Shown: positions 47,346-60,301, counted from the stretch's first letter. The stretch is 64,000 nucleotides of DNA from Parietaria judaica (GCA_954871525.1 OX940869.1:23340001-23404000); one strand, 5' to 3'. The notes: generated by a model from the sequence alone, not told the origin. A program made the numbers and translations.

Positions 47346-47895
47346 CGTGTCACTTAAAACGCAATGCTGTGGCGTATTTAAATCCACGCCGCGGCCTACT
47401 AGGTTTTTTACTGCGGGTTATGAACAACGGTTTTAAAGTGTCGTCGTGTACTAACAGTGCCGCGGCTTGTTACAAATGATGCCGGGGCATGTCACTTAAA
47501 ACCCAACGCCGTCGTGTACCACCCATGCCACGGCGTGTCGTGGAGAATGCCGTGGCTTATCTCTAAAAACGACGTGTCGTGGCGTATTTTAATACACGCC
47601 GTGGCGTACACTTCGTGGTATGAACAACGGTTTAAAAAGTGTCATTGTGTACTACCCGTGCCGCGGCATCATTTATCTGCCGCGGCGTATCAACATCACT
47701 ACGACACATTTTCAACAACGGAAAATATTTCTGTAGTAAATCTGAGAGCATGCCACGGCGTTATATGTCGTGCCGCGGCGTGACTCGATTTTCAACCATG
47801 AAAAAAAAATTCCATGGTAGAAACTTGGATTTCAACCATGGAAAAAAAATTCCGTGGTTGAAACACCGTGGTAGGATCAACAATTTGTACTAGTG
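47346..47895. repeat. Right end of the CACTA element with motif array and terminal palindromes
   Basis: GCCGCGGC-type boxes run from about 47385 to 47780. Then come two copies of a near-palindrome: TTTCAACCATG, an A/T core and CATGG(T)(A/T)GAAA at about 47790-47823, and a longer one at about 47829-47863 pairing TTTCAACCA with TGGTTGAAA. The element ends with TTTGTACTAGTG at 47884-47895. Terminal hairpins next to a TIR fit a CACTA end. Confidence 0.65.
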
Positions 47896-49162
47896 GTCGC
47901 CTCGGCTGTGCTTTGGATGTTCGCTGACGCCGCTGATTTTGGAGTTTCGCTGCAACCGATGTCCGTCATGGAGTTCCTGTAATGGTTCGGAGCAGAGTCG
48001 CCGTGGACCGATTTTCACTCTCGTTGCTTCTATGGGCCGGACTGAGCAAATAAAGCCCACAGGCGAGAACTTTCGGACACAATTTTTACGGTATTTTTGG
48101 AAGTTTTGGTTGATATTTTAAAGGAAATATGTGATTTTTATTTCTGGAAATTGTATCGACGAAAACCTAGGATTTGGTTGAAAAATAGACTTATAAATAA
48201 GTCTCTGAGGTTTCACAGAGGGGAAGAGTGTTTTTTATATAGAGAGAGTCGATTTTGTGAGAAGCAGGAGTCGATTTCAGGTAAAAGCTGAGTTCTTTCG
48301 ACAGCAGAGCCTGGTTCTTTATGGGGTTTATTATGACTCTTCTCTGTCGTAATCCGAAACTATGATTCATTAAATTTGTGAGGCATTATTTTGTTCCATT
48401 ATCAATCCGTGAATATCGATCTCTTTATCTAGAATTATATTATGTTATCAACGATATCGCTTCTCCTATTTATATCAATTTCAATTGTCGGATTACGTTA
48501 ATTTAGCAATTGTATCATTGTGATAGGTGATAGTGATTTAATCGTTACCATGATATTATTATAGACTTCTTATAAGTGCATCGACTGTATTTTTGAAGTT
48601 TATATATCGTTAATTAATTGACTCGTCGTACTTGTCTTTTGATTGTTGAACGCACGTTTTGTTAGTTTGCTACGCGGTTAGTGAAATATCAAAACAGGTA
48701 AAGGAAATCGGCTGAATTAAATATTACTGTGGTATTTTATTGTTCAGTTTTATTGAAGTATTCTAAATATTAAGGCTGCTTAGATTTTAAATTCAGTTAC
48801 GTTTGATTGGATTATCTCTGAGTTAGGTTTGATTTAATTGCGTTTCAATTGAATTAAATAATCTTAAGGAATACGTTAATCGGTAAGATATTTGGTAGGT
48901 TAAAGAACAAATTTATGTCGATGATCAGATGAATTGAATCATTAGTGGAAGTTACTCATGCCAATTGTTTCTCATATTATTTTGTCACATTTTCTCTATT
49001 TTTATTTACTTATTCTCTCAAACCAAAAATCCCCATTTTTACTTTGTTTTATTATTTTTGCAACGTATATTGGAAAACTCCTCATGGGATCGACTCGTAC
49101 TTACTGTACTACATAGTTTTGCAAGGTACGATTTTTAATATTAATTTGGGTTGCTTACGACA
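47896..49162 (+). repeat. 5' LTR of the Athila-type element (left limit uncertain)
   Basis: Ends TTACGACA at 49162, twelve bases before the AATT that precedes the PBS. A TATA box (TTATAAATAA, 48191-48200) supports a promoter here. The start may be TGTGCTTTGG at about 47907, or it may have been lost at the CACTA junction. Confidence 0.6.
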
Positions 49163-49175
49163 GCACGCCAAATTT

Positions 49176-49193
49176 TGGCGCCGTTGCCGGGGA
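49176..49193 (+). other. Primer binding site, tRNA-Asp type
   Basis: TGGCGCCGTTGCCGGGGA is the standard Athila-group PBS, complementary to the 3' end of tRNA-Asp. Confidence 0.85.
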
Positions 49194-49441
49194 GTTTTTC
49201 TTATATTCTTTGCAGCTAATGGTTAGCACTCGATCTTCAAGCCAGAACGAGTTGCGAAACAATCTTCGTGGATAGCAGATTGCATCAATCGAGCAAAGAA
49301 AGTCGAAGAGTTGATCAAGTTACAGACCAACACGGTCAAGAAGCTCAACAAACAATGGCCGATAATCGAACTTTGAGAGAGCTTGCTGCTCCAACATCAA
49401 GCCAATAACCCTTATGCATTACATTCCCTGCTTTAGATGCT

Positions 49442-51477
49442 TTGGCTACATTCGAGTTAAAATCTGGACTAATACATTTAATTCCTACTTTTCATGGTCT
49501 TGTAGGTGATGATCCACACAAGCACTTAAAGGAACTACATGTTGTTTGCACCAGCATAAAACCATCTGGAATAACCGAGGAGCAAATTATGCTGAGAGAT
49601 TTCCAATTTTTTTTGAAAAATATGGCGAAAGATTGGCTCTATTACTTGCCTTCAGGCACCGTCACCACATGGAGCGAGATGAGAAGGTTATTCCTCAAGA
49701 AATATTTTCCTACTGCTAGAGCTGCAAACATGAGAAAAGAAATATGCGGGATCCGTCAGTTCAACAACGAGTCATTACACGAGTACTGGGAGCGATTCAA
49801 GAGGTTATGCGCAAGCTGCCCCCATCATCAAATCTGTGAACCGCTGCTCATTAGTACTTCTACGAAGGACTTTTGTTTGCTGATCTGAGCATGATTGATG
49901 CTGCCAGTGGAGGAGTTTTAGTGGATAAAACTCCAGAAGAGGCTAGGAAACTCATTGCCAACATCGCTGCAAATGCACAGCCGTTCGGAAATCGAGTTGA
50001 ACATCCGGTCAAACAAGCGAATGAGGTAAATGTTTCTTCTTTAGAACAACAAATTACTGGATTAACCGCAATTGTTCGACAGATGGCTGTAGGAAATTTG
50101 CAGGCAGTGAAGGCATGTCGATTATGCTACAAAGAAGGACATCCAACTTATCCATGCCCCACAATTCAAGGATCAGGAGAGCAAGCGAATGCGGTCGGTA
50201 ACTTTCCGAACCAACAGAGACGCTATGATCCATATTCAAACACGTACAACCCTGGGTGGAGAGATCATCCAAATTTCAGCTACGGAAACACCTAAGTGTT
50301 GACTCGAACTAGCAATCAAGACCATCACCAACCGTCAAGCTCAAACAGGTTATTAGAAGATATCGTTAAGTCTTTAGGTACTAACACTTTGCAATTTCAG
50401 CAGGAAACAAAAGATAGCATTCAAAATCTGGAAGGACAAATGAGTCAAATGGCATCTGCCATAACTCGATTGGAAGCAAAAAATTAAGAGAAACTACCGT
50501 CTCAAACGGTCGTGAATCCAAAGGAATTCGTGAATGTTATCCATCAAAGAAGTGGAAAGAAGATCGTGACAGTCGAAGAGGAAACTAAAACACCGCTAGT
50601 AGAAGAAATGGATACGAGTAAGGAGGAGGACAAGATCTTTGAGAAGCCACCTACACCAATTTATGAACCGGTAGCCCCTTTCCCTGAAGCTTTAAATGAA
50701 TCAAGAAAATTTGAAAATAATGCAGAACTTTTTGAAACTTTTCGTAAATGTGAGGTAAATATTCCATTGCTCGATGCTATTAAACAAGTACCTCGATATG
50801 CTAAGTTTTTGAAAGAGTTGTGTACAGTGAAAAGATAACAAAAATTGAAGGGAATGGCTAAAATAAAAGTGAGCCAAAATGTTTCAGCAATTCTACAAAA
50901 AAAATTTCCAACTAAATGCAAGGATCCAGGTATGTTTACGATACCTTGCACAATCGATAATTGTAAAATTGAGAAAGCGATGGCAGATCTAGGTGCTTCA
51001 ATTAATGTCATGCCATATTCTCTTTTTGAATCGTTGAAACTTGGAACTTTGATGAAGAGCGATGTGGTAATCCAATTAGCGGATCTTTCTAACACTTATC
51101 CTAAATGAAAAGTTGAAGATGTTCTTATTCAGGTACATGGGCTGATTTTTCCCGCTGATTTTTATGTGCTTTATATGGAGAATGACGATAATAATTTGCG
51201 TGTACTTATTGGGAGGTCATTCTTGAAAACGGAAAAAACAAAAATAGATGTCGACAGGGGTACTTTAACAATGGAATCTAACGGTGAAGTCGTTAAATTT
51301 GATATTTATGTTGACATGATTTTAAAGAGTGATAATCAAATTTATGCTACATATGCCATTGATGTTTTACCACTCGTTGTTGAGTTGAGCAAAGACGATA
51401 AATTAGACGTTGCGACGCGAGAACCTCCTGAAGACGAAATCATATCTCACGTCTCTGAGAATGCACAGATTAACTAA
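49442..51477 (+). pseudogene. Athila gag-protease remnant
   Basis: Gag capsid region (49442-49860: HLIPTFHGLVGDDPHKHL, KDWLYYLPSG, LKKYFPTARAA, ESLHEYWERFKRL) is followed by a frameshift near 49860. Then one register holds the rest of gag, a knuckle-like CRLCYKEGHPTYPC (about 50113-50155) and an aspartic protease with ADLGASINVMP (about 50983-51015). In-frame stops occur near 50293, 50485, 50836 and 51106. ATG 49217 may be the original start but is soon stopped. It is not functional. Confidence 0.85.
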
Positions 51478-51489
51478 GAAGACACGAAG

Positions 51490-51762
51490 ATGGTGCACGA
51501 AGAAATAGAAATGGCGAAAAAGCTTGAAATTGGGCAAGAAGTCTTGCTATATCATTCTAAACGCAGATTTTTGCCAGTTAAGTCACGTTCTCGATGGTTA
51601 GGGCCCTTTGTAATTATTAATATTTTTCTTGATGGTGCAGTTGAAATTCAAAGTCTCACAACCTCGAAGAAATTCAAAGTGAATGAGCACAGGCTCAAAC
51701 CATCTGAGAATGGAGTTCGAAAAGGAGTGGAGAAAATAATTTCTGATGATCAAATCAAGTGA
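51490..51762 (+). pseudogene. Athila integrase C-terminal tail
   Basis: The frame has LEIGQEVLLYHSKRRFLPVKSRSRWLGPF and VNEHRLKP, the C-terminal chromatin/DNA-binding part of Athila-group integrases. It lies directly after protease in the same reading frame, so the large pol deletion preserved the register. Confidence 0.8.
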
Positions 51763-52685
51763 GGCCACTCCAACGTTGCGTCGGGCTAACGACACTAAAC
51801 AAATGCGTTTCTTGGGAGGCAACCCAAAAGAGTTTGTTCTTTATTTCATCGTTCTTTTCAATTTCGTTTAAGTTTATAATTTTTATTTCTTTCATATTTT
51901 TTTTTACATTGAGGGCAATGTCTAGTTTTAAGTGTGGGGGAAAGGTTATCTTTAAAACTAACAAATTCTCTCCGTACTAACACTTTGTTCATCGTGCACT
52001 AGTATTTCTTTATTTCAATTTCTTTCTTTAAAAAAATAGTTTTTAGCCTCTTGAAATTGATGTTCACAAGCTTTTCGTCGAGATTTACCATAAAAACGAG
52101 ACTCACCACGATGTGTTGCATTGATTGTTATTTTGGGACCAACAAGTAGCATTTTTCTCGCAGTGACTTATGATTAGTATTGAGTAAACAAAACTCGTGA
52201 GTTTTCTAGAAGCCTTTGATTGACACATCCATATCAATCAGTACTTTTCCATGAGTGATTCATCGATAGACTCAATCTTCTAGAACTTGCTATAATTCTC
52301 TTTGAGATTACAAAGACATGGTGCTCTCATAGTTTCTCGATTCCACTAGTTCGGTAGCATACCCCATCTTACTATATGTACTATGTTAAGTTAAAAAGAA
52401 AATGAAAAAAAGGTTTCCGAATAAAGAAAATCTAGTGGAGTGTGTTTGTTCATTGTTTTCACCTACCTAGTAATAAGTGCTGGAAAAAAAAATAGGAAAA
52501 GAAAGAAGAAGCACAAGAGGTATTTCATTTGCACACTCCACTAGTTTTAGTAGTTTAGCCTTTTTTATTTTACATTTTCCCTTATCATCATTGTTAGTAG
52601 TAGTAATAGTAATTTTATTATTTACCGAAAACTAGTGGACTAAGTGCGCCAAGTGCGCCAAGTGCCATCTTTCTTGGGAGTAAGT
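51763..52685 (+). other. 3' untranslated region of the Athila-type element
   Basis: Begins with the conserved CGTCGGGCTAACGACACTAAAC and TTGGGAGGCAACCCAA motifs, then AGTGTGGGGGAAAGG near 51932, which resembles a polypurine tract. The rest is AT-rich without a gene. Confidence 0.65.
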
Positions 52686-54959
52686 TGTTGGACTATTTTT
52701 TTTTTTAATATGTTCTCTATTCAGATGTTAATCCCATTTCACTGAGATTATGGTTGTCTTTCCTTTTAAACATATACAACTTATTAATGACATTCTTATA
52801 TAGTCTTATCATGAGACACTGTAAAATGAATGTTTCATCCCAAAGCTCTATAAACGTTTTACAATTATCCAACGTCATCGCACAGAGTCTATTATGTGAG
52901 GAGGGTTGACCTACATAAGTTAAGAACTTAAAGGTAATCCGTGGTTATATTAGAATGTGGGAATTTCTAATTGGTAAAAGCCATTAGTGAACTCGAATCA
53001 ATATAGGTGATGATCTTTTACTGGATCACATGCTGGTCCTGCACCTTTGAGAGTCACTAGGTATTGGAGTGTCTCCATCCTGGATGGACAAACTTAACAC
53101 CCGAAATCATCAAGTAATACTGTCACTGATGAAAGTAAGATTAAGTCACAAAGACGATCAGATGGAATCGGTTGATGTCCTGAGCATCATGAACTTATAC
53201 GGTTTAACTCATACGATCTTTGATTTGATCGTTACGGAATACATCGGTATTCTTAATCAATTTCATTTTGGGATCAGAAGGTTAACCGAGATAAGTTGCA
53301 TGAATGTAAATATGGATAACAAGTTTATGATTTTCTTTATTATGTTTCAAGAGAAACAAACAAGTACTCATGTACAGCTCATTTACTTAATAAACCAATG
53401 AGTGAGTAGTTTGTAAGATTCATATAATAAAGATAGTGTCATCAATAAAAGGGCAGTACGGCAGCAAGTACCTTTTGATTAGAATCATAATAAATACAAA
53501 AACCGAGATAACTAGAATCTGATTAGATCGATGGACTCCTGTTTCAGGATTATATTAATATTATTATTCAAGAGTGTATTCAGCTTCGGGCTATAGTGGA
53601 ATGTAACCGAAGTTTGGTGAAATATCTTCGTTTCACCTAAACTTAAATAATATGTCCATTAGTCCCCTTTGTAACTCCACAAGAGTGAAAGCTCATTAAA
53701 TATTCACATACTGAATATGGGGTGGATCCAATTAGACTAGATTCAAGACTTCGGTCACGAAATATCTATTTATCCTAAGTGGCAAAAGTACCTAAGTTTT
53801 GGTACAGTCCGTGAAGTGAAAATTGATAAATTGGAATTTGACCCCTGGCCAATCACAGTATTGTGGGAAATCAAATTCTAAGAATTTTTCATTTTGAATC
53901 GCATCATTCTGATGTACAGAAAGAAAGTTATGGCCACCGGTAATCCGGGAAAACCCGGATTAGGGTACGTTTAAGGGCTGCGAATTTGATAATAAATTAA
54001 ATATTGGATTTAATTATTAATATTTATTAATAATTAATTATAATTAAAAATATTTATATTTGATTTTGGTTTAACCCTAAATTCGATTTTCGAATTTATC
54101 ATTATTTTTGAATATAAGATAATATATATTTATATATATTAATTCGAAATTTAAGGAGATATAAATCTTCAAAGATTTTATTCCAGAAAAGAATTGTTAT
54201 CTTATCTTTAGATTTAAATCTTTCTTGAAAGATTTAATAAGATTTTATATTATTTTTTATCTTTTAAGATAATGAGTAAATATCTCCAGTTGGTTAAGAT
54301 TTGGTTTACACCTATAAATAGGCTAGACCTGAAACCAGAAAACACACTCTCATAATTTCAGAAAACCAGAAATTCGAATTCTCCCTTCTCTCTCTCTCTC
54401 TCTCTCTCTCTCTGCGATTTTGTGATCAGTGCCAGAGAGAGATTTCAATCCCGGTCAGGCCTAACGAATTTGTGATCATCCCTAGAGCCCACACATCCTG
54501 GCGGTCGAACTCCAGAGCATACATCAGAAGGCTATTGTGAGAAATTCAGCACACAGAAAATTGGAGAAGCTTCTCAGAATCAGAAGACGCAGCGACGACA
54601 ACGGAATTAAGGTACATGTTTATTTATTGATTAGATAATTATCTATTTGCTCAAACCCAATATCGAAATCATATTAAGATTGAATTAATTATTTGTTTGA
54701 TCAAAATCGAAAATAAGATCAGGACCAGTTAATTAATCATTAGATTTCGTAAACCGGATAGAATAATAGTAATTTTGGTATGGGATACAATTTCAGGTTT
54801 AGCCCATAATGAACAAAGTTTATTCTACGCGTTCACTTAATTAGATAATGTTAATTATTCCGAAGTAAATTTTTTGTTATACGGTCTCTATCGGTTTAGA
54901 CCGGTTAGTTGGGATTGCACAACAAAAAATCGGTTTCAAAGCGATACCGATACCCAACA
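52686..54959 (+). repeat. 5' LTR of Copia element A
   Basis: Begins TGTTGGAC and ends TACCCAACA (2274 bp), inverted ends TGTTGG/CCAACA. TATA box CTATAAATA at about 54312-54320, followed by a (CT)n tract near 54386-54412. The open frame 53069-53401 inside it has no recognisable domain. Confidence 0.8.
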
Positions 54960-54961
54960 AT

Positions 54962-54975
54962 TGGTATTAGAGCCC
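54962..54975 (+). other. Primer binding site, initiator tRNA-Met type (element A)
   Basis: TGGTATTAGAGCCC matches the usual Copia PBS TGGTATCAGAGCC with one change and lies two bases after the LTR. Confidence 0.8.
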
Positions 54976-57054
54976 TGAATCAATAAAATATAGTTTTGAT
55001 TAATTTTTTGATTTTTCAATAATTTTATATTAATTTGAAAATTGATTTTAAGGGAAAATATTTATTATTATTTTATTTAAAATAATATTTTTGTATTTTT
55101 AAATTAAAACGATTAAGTTTGACCGAAGTCAAACCCAAATCGCGAATTGGGTTTTGGGGCTGTTTGGATCGGGCTAGGGTTTGCAACCTAAGGAAACCCG
55201 ATCCAGCCCCACGGTGCACGGCTGAGGGTTCCTAACCCCGAGAAGCCTGTGGACGCGCGCGCTGCACACACACGGGTTGAGGGCTTGCAGCCCTGGGACG
55301 CCTAACGCGCAGCGTATCGCGCGCGGGCTAAGGCAGATCTGCCCGGGAAACCTGCAGACGCGCGCAATCGAAGCAAGCAGTGGAGCTTCCGGAGCTCCCG
55401 CGCACGCGGCGGACTGAGGCGCGCCACGCCAGGGATGTCCAGATGCCTCGCGTGCAGTGGTCGTGGACCACGGCTGTCCGACTGGGCGGCAGAGTCGACA
55501 GACGCAAGCCCATTCGGGCTGCCTCCTCCTCGTGCTTGGCATGGACCGCACGGATCAATTTCACGCCCTAGGCGCACACGGGCTTTTGGCGATGATCGGA
55601 CCAAGTTGGTTCGATTCATGGACCGGCGAGGAAGCCCCGAGCCAATTGATTTTTTGTTTTAATTTTTAATTTGATATTTTAAATTATGTATTTAAATTAA
55701 ATTAATTTAATTTCAAATCTAGTTTTATATTTTAATTAGTTTGGGTTAAAAATTGTTTTAATTAAATCAACCCAAATTTGAAAATAATGATTTGAAATTA
55801 ATTTTGATTTAATTTATAGTTAATTTCAATTTTATTTCGATTTATTTTTTGAAACCCTATTCGAGAAAAATAAAATCAAGATTAATTATTTCGTATAATT
55901 AATAATTAAAATTGGATAATTATTTTTTATTGAATTTAATTATTGTCTATTTTAATAGTATTTTTCATAGATATTAATTTAATTGTTTATCCATTGTATT
56001 ATCACCAATTTAATTAATTCATAATATAATTAATTGTACGGATTGGGTATGTACAATTAAGAATTTATTGGGTAATTAATAATTGAGCATGGTAATAGAT
56101 AATTAATTAATAAATAATTTCACTTGATAATTACGGAAAAATTCTCGGGTTTGTGTTCTTGTCTTAGAAAGAGGGAATCAAAAGTGGGGCCAGTTCACCA
56201 TCCACTTCTGGGTGAGTGGTTAGGGACCCCTCCCATCTGACTGGAGAACACATACTCAAGTCTATCACTACCGTAATTGCCTTATGATTTTATTCTAGGT
56301 TCTTAGTATACTCGGTATATGGTAAAGACCTAGGATTTAAGCTTATTAAGAAAGTTATAGGAAGCTTGAACGAGCTTAATAAAAAAAAAAAAAAAAAACT
56401 ATAGGATTTCCTTTTAATTCTGGATAATTGAAACGTAAGTTCCTAGTTTAGAGCTCGGTTTAGATAACAATCATTATCTTAGAAACCAGAAAAACATTTT
56501 GAGTGACATATAGAAAGAGTTTAACTTAGAAAGGTCTCCACTTTGCCGATACAACAACAAGTTGCATAACACCTTGTGTCAGCTAGATCTGGTGCCCAAC
56601 GGAAAGGTTTTAGTTATGCAATTGATAAGTCACCGTAGTGGTCTGTTTATAGATAACGTGGGCAGATGTATTTCAACGACCGTGTGTCAGCTAGATCTGG
56701 TCCCCTAAGGGCGGTGACTGATTGAGTAAAGTCTGTAAATCAAAAATGGTGGGTTACTCTTGCATGTGGTGATTTTATATCGCTGCATGGCCGATCTAAA
56801 GTTAGGTAGTTAGTTCACAAGAAACTCAGTTTCGATTTCAGTGAGCTAATTGAGTCGAGACTAACTTAGTTTAACTAGTGCGTGGTTAGTATTGCTGGCG
56901 AAGCTGCAACCACGTATCAGGTTTTAAATTACGTTGAGAATAGAGATGTAAGTTTTCACTATGTTTACCTTATTAGAACATTGTAAAGTTTTCTATTCCC
57001 AAATCATAGGAAACATTTCATCTATATAGGATATTAATAAGTTTTTCTTTATAT
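54976..57054 (+). other. Long leader of Copia element A
   Basis: About 2.1 kb between PBS and gag without a domain-bearing frame. It has a GC-rich island (55140-55640) in otherwise AT-rich DNA. A block at about 56168-56275 (GAGGGAATCAAAAGTGGGGCC, CACCATCCACTTCTGGGTGA) is conserved with element B. Two copies of a motif with TGTCAGCTAGATCTGGT lie near 56577 and 56687. Open frames in the GC-rich island are probably chance. Confidence 0.6.
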
Positions 57055-57552
57055 ATGCCTAATAGAATGACAGAGCCTATTTACATATCGTCTGATGACG
57101 AAGACCTTGAAAGAAACCCTGTTTCACACTTTGATTCATACTTTAAAAGTGTATTCAAAATTTCAGATACAGATAAAATGAGCTTAGATACTACGTCTTC
57201 AGACAATTCCAGTGACTCAAACTCAGTTCAGCATGATACAGCTCTGGAGAACCTTGATATTCTTCTGAACGAAGGAACAGAGATGATGAACAGCATGACA
57301 CAACTCTGGAGAACTTAAATGTTCTACTAGACGAGCAAGTCAGAGATGCAGAAGAGCATGACATACCTCAGGAGAACTTCGAAGTTCCTCTAGAAGAGCC
57401 AATCAGATATGCTTATGAAAAACCTAGTGCTTTATATCAAGCTTATGATGATGATTACTCATACATCCGCAGGATGTTTAGTCATTATCATAACAGGGAT
57501 AAAAAGTACTAAATGGGATCTCATTAACAAAACGAGAGATGAACTTGATAAG
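57055..57552 (+). pseudogene. Start of a Copia gag-like frame (element A)
   Basis: ATG 57055 opens a frame (MPNRMTEPIYISSDDED) that is acidic and Ser-rich and stops at 57318; weak continuation follows to the LTR junction. Element B has a similar start at 62110 (MSKPINISDDEQESVN) at the same place after the leader, so this is likely the gag N-terminus. No capsid or knuckle motif remains. Confidence 0.5.
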
Positions 57553-60282
57553 TGTTGGACATGTGTCCTTAAACAAGATTTTTTCTATCCATTTGTAAAG
57601 ATTATGACAAATCGTTGAATAAAAGATGGTGCTTATTATGTTAATCTTATTATAGTTTCTGGAAGAGTAAAATAGAATGTTTGATCCTTAGTTCATAAAG
57701 GATGCAATTATGTTATTACTATCACAACAGAGTCAATGTGAGGAAGAATTAATAATCATAATAAATGAACTTAAAATCTCCGTGACCTGATTAACTGGGT
57801 GGGAGCCCATTAATCGTATAAGGTCATTAATGTGACTAAGTGACAATCCAATTCTGTATTTTGTGTGTGTCACACTCACTAGAACTGCATTAAGTATGAA
57901 GTGTCTTCATATTGGACTGGACATGACTTAAATTCCGGAAGTTATCATATAAGACTGTCACTGATAACTTGGAATTGAGTCACTAGTAGATGATCAAATG
58001 GATATTCGATCTAAGTCCTGAGTGATCGTGAGTCTGAGCTGTTGGCTCGATTGTTCTTTGATTTAACCGTTAAAGAACACAATATATTACCGTTGTTCCC
58101 AACACTATTATTTTGGGAACATGACAGTCAACAGTAAGAATAGCTTGGTCATAGATATGGGCATCACACAGCTCTCTTCAGAGTCATGATGATTCCCTTG
58201 ATTGTCGGTGGTGAGAAGTGAGAGGTACCCGTGCGCAACTTATGAATCAAAACCATAAGTGAGTTACTTATAATATTACTGACTGGCTCAAGGATGGAAA
58301 TGCAATGAGGGGCATAACGGTAGAAACTGCCTGCTCATGTGTGGATCATTAAGTCAAAGATCAATAACCCAAATTTAATTGTATCAATGGACACCTTGTT
58401 TTTATAAAGGGAATAATATATATTGTATCGCTAAAGAGTGCAGCCTCGGGTTTATAGTGGAATAACACCAAGGTTTGACGAACACCCTAGCAAATCGTTA
58501 GAGCTTAAGTGATACGGGTCCATGGTCTCCAGGATAGTCCCGTTACGGATGATACGTACGTGATAAGAAAATTTTGAGATGTTTAATCATTTGGCAAGAC
58601 TTATAAAACTGAAGTCTGTGACAAGCATCAAATAGTTTTATCAGTAGCGTTGCAAAAGTACCATATCATGGTAACCAAAATTACCTGACAAAATAAAGTA
58701 GAATTTGGATTTTTCGTCAACATTAAAGTTGTTGGAAATTAAATTCTAAGAAACTTGGCTTTTGGAAACGAGTCGTTTCGACGTACGGTTTGTGATTTAG
58801 AGAATTTCTAAGTTTGTGATCGTTTCGGTAAACTATGAAATTAAATCACATGTCACGAATTTAAATGATGGTGTGACACCATGACATTTGAATGGGTGAT
58901 ATTGAGATCAGAGAATATTAATATAATTTAATTATTTGGATTTAATTATTAATACCTTATTAATAATTAATTAATAATTAATAGATTTATATTAATATAT
59001 AAATAATATATATTTATATATATTATAAATGTGCAAAATAATATGCAGCAAAGGAATAGGAACTAATTCCTATTCGAATGATGAGACATGGTCTTAGTCA
59101 TATTTGCGGCATAAGTACTAAATGTTTTTGTATTTTATCAAAAACCCTAAAATCAATTTAATCCATTGGATCGGTTAGGATATAATATCAACCGTTGGAT
59201 TAAGATAATTGATTTTGACCCTATCTATAATTTGAAATTAATAGCTTGGTGACCAATCTTAGAGTTTTTCGAATTTGGTTAATTAATTGTATCCGTTAGA
59301 TCGATTTAAGATTTAATCTTTACCGTCGGATTGGAAATTAATTAATTATATATATAATATATAATTTTTGAATTATGAAAATAATAAAATCGAATTAGGC
59401 CTTATCAAGTCTTTAGATATTTAATTTTATCCTAAATTAATTTGATCCATTAGACCGCTTTAAAGATTTATCTCAACCGTTGGATCTAGATAATTAAAAT
59501 TCGAATTTTATTATATATATATATATTCGAATTTCAAAGATAATGGATTTTGGATTTTATCCAAGTCATTCTTATTTAATTAAATCCCTAATTAATTATA
59601 TCCCTTGGATTTAGATAAGATTAAATCTAGACCATTGTATTGAAATAATTAATTATATTTAATTAATAAACTCGAATTTTAGGGGAGGGAATTTCTCTAA
59701 TTCGGTTACAGTCTGAGTCTACAAATAGGGAGCTCATTCTACACATTTTTCACACCTTTCCCCAGAGAAAAATTCGAACTCTCCCACTCCTTAAGGGTCT
59801 GCGAATTTTTTCTCTGATCTCTGTCTCTGGTTCGGCTTAAGAGACTTAGCTCTCCGGAAGCTTAAAAAGAACCATCAGCTAAAAATTTGCGACAGAGTCA
59901 TGCCGGCGCAGCCCACGCTTCTGTACGAGGAATCTAGGAGAATATCCCGGAAGATCACGGGTGTTTCGCTCAACACTGGCGGCCAAGATCATAACGCACA
60001 GCCGAAAGTCAACAACTGAGGTACGGCCTTATGCATTGGGCTAATAAATGCGACCATTTACTGCTTTCTATTTATTTCCTATAGACTAGATTATTAATAA
60101 TGATTTATGAATATTAAATTACCTAATATTTATCGATCTTGTAATATGGTTATTATCCGATGTTCGGACCGTTGGTCGTTTAACATGTTTTCCGCCTAAA
60201 ATAATTTTGGAAATGTTACCCGAATGGTTCGGCGGTACAATTCACGATAATATTAATGGGATCCGAGAATTCAATCCCAACA
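57553..60282 (+). repeat. 5' LTR of Copia element B
   Basis: Begins TGTTGGACATGTG and ends TCCCAACA (2730 bp). The TATA region (CTACAAATAG, about 59727) carries one change from the CTATAAATAG of the related solo LTR. No gene inside. Confidence 0.85.
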
Positions 60283-60285
60283 ATT

Positions 60286-60301
60286 TGTATCAGAACCATG
60301 G
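60286..60301 (+). other. Primer binding site, degenerate tRNA-Met type (element B)
   Basis: TGTATCAGAACCATGG matches the usual TGGTATCAGAGCCATGG with a missing G and one substitution, so priming would be impaired. Confidence 0.65.

Larger units (their letters stand above)
33615..47895 (-). mobile_element. CACTA/En-Spm transposon, left end lost
   Basis: Minus-strand genes for a tnp2-type transposase and an En/Spm accessory protein lie in DNA packed with GCCGCGGC-type motifs. The right terminus ends ...TTTGTACTAGTG at 47895, so the element would begin CACTAGTACAAA on its own strand. The left terminus is missing; the accessory gene runs into a Tat gypsy fragment near 33615. The element also holds a four-exon gene (43371-44842), two BED-finger-like fragments and a solo LTR (45125-47345). 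Apart from that LTR it spans at least 12 kb. Confidence 0.75.
47896..52685 (+). mobile_element. Athila-type gypsy derivative, pol deleted
   Basis: LTR (to 49162), PBS (49176), gag-protease remnant (49442-51477), integrase C-terminal tail (51490-51762) and a 3' region with the AACGACACTAAACAAATGCG and TTAAGTGTGGGGG motifs typical of Athila-group elements. RT, RNase H and most of integrase are absent. The right side is cut by a Copia LTR at 52686, so the 3' LTR is not seen. The left side abuts the CACTA end. Confidence 0.8.
52686..57552 (+). mobile_element. Copia element A (long LTR), interrupted on the right
   Basis: LTR 52686-54959, PBS at 54962, a leader of about 2.1 kb, and the start of a gag-like frame at 57055. 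The element is broken at 57553 by the LTR of related element B. Further parts and the 3' LTR are not in the window or lie beyond element B. Confidence 0.8.

Noticed and set aside
55174..55669. Overlapping GC-rich frames on both strands
   Set aside because: They lie in the GC-rich island of the Copia leader. Low stop frequency is expected from composition and no domain is seen.
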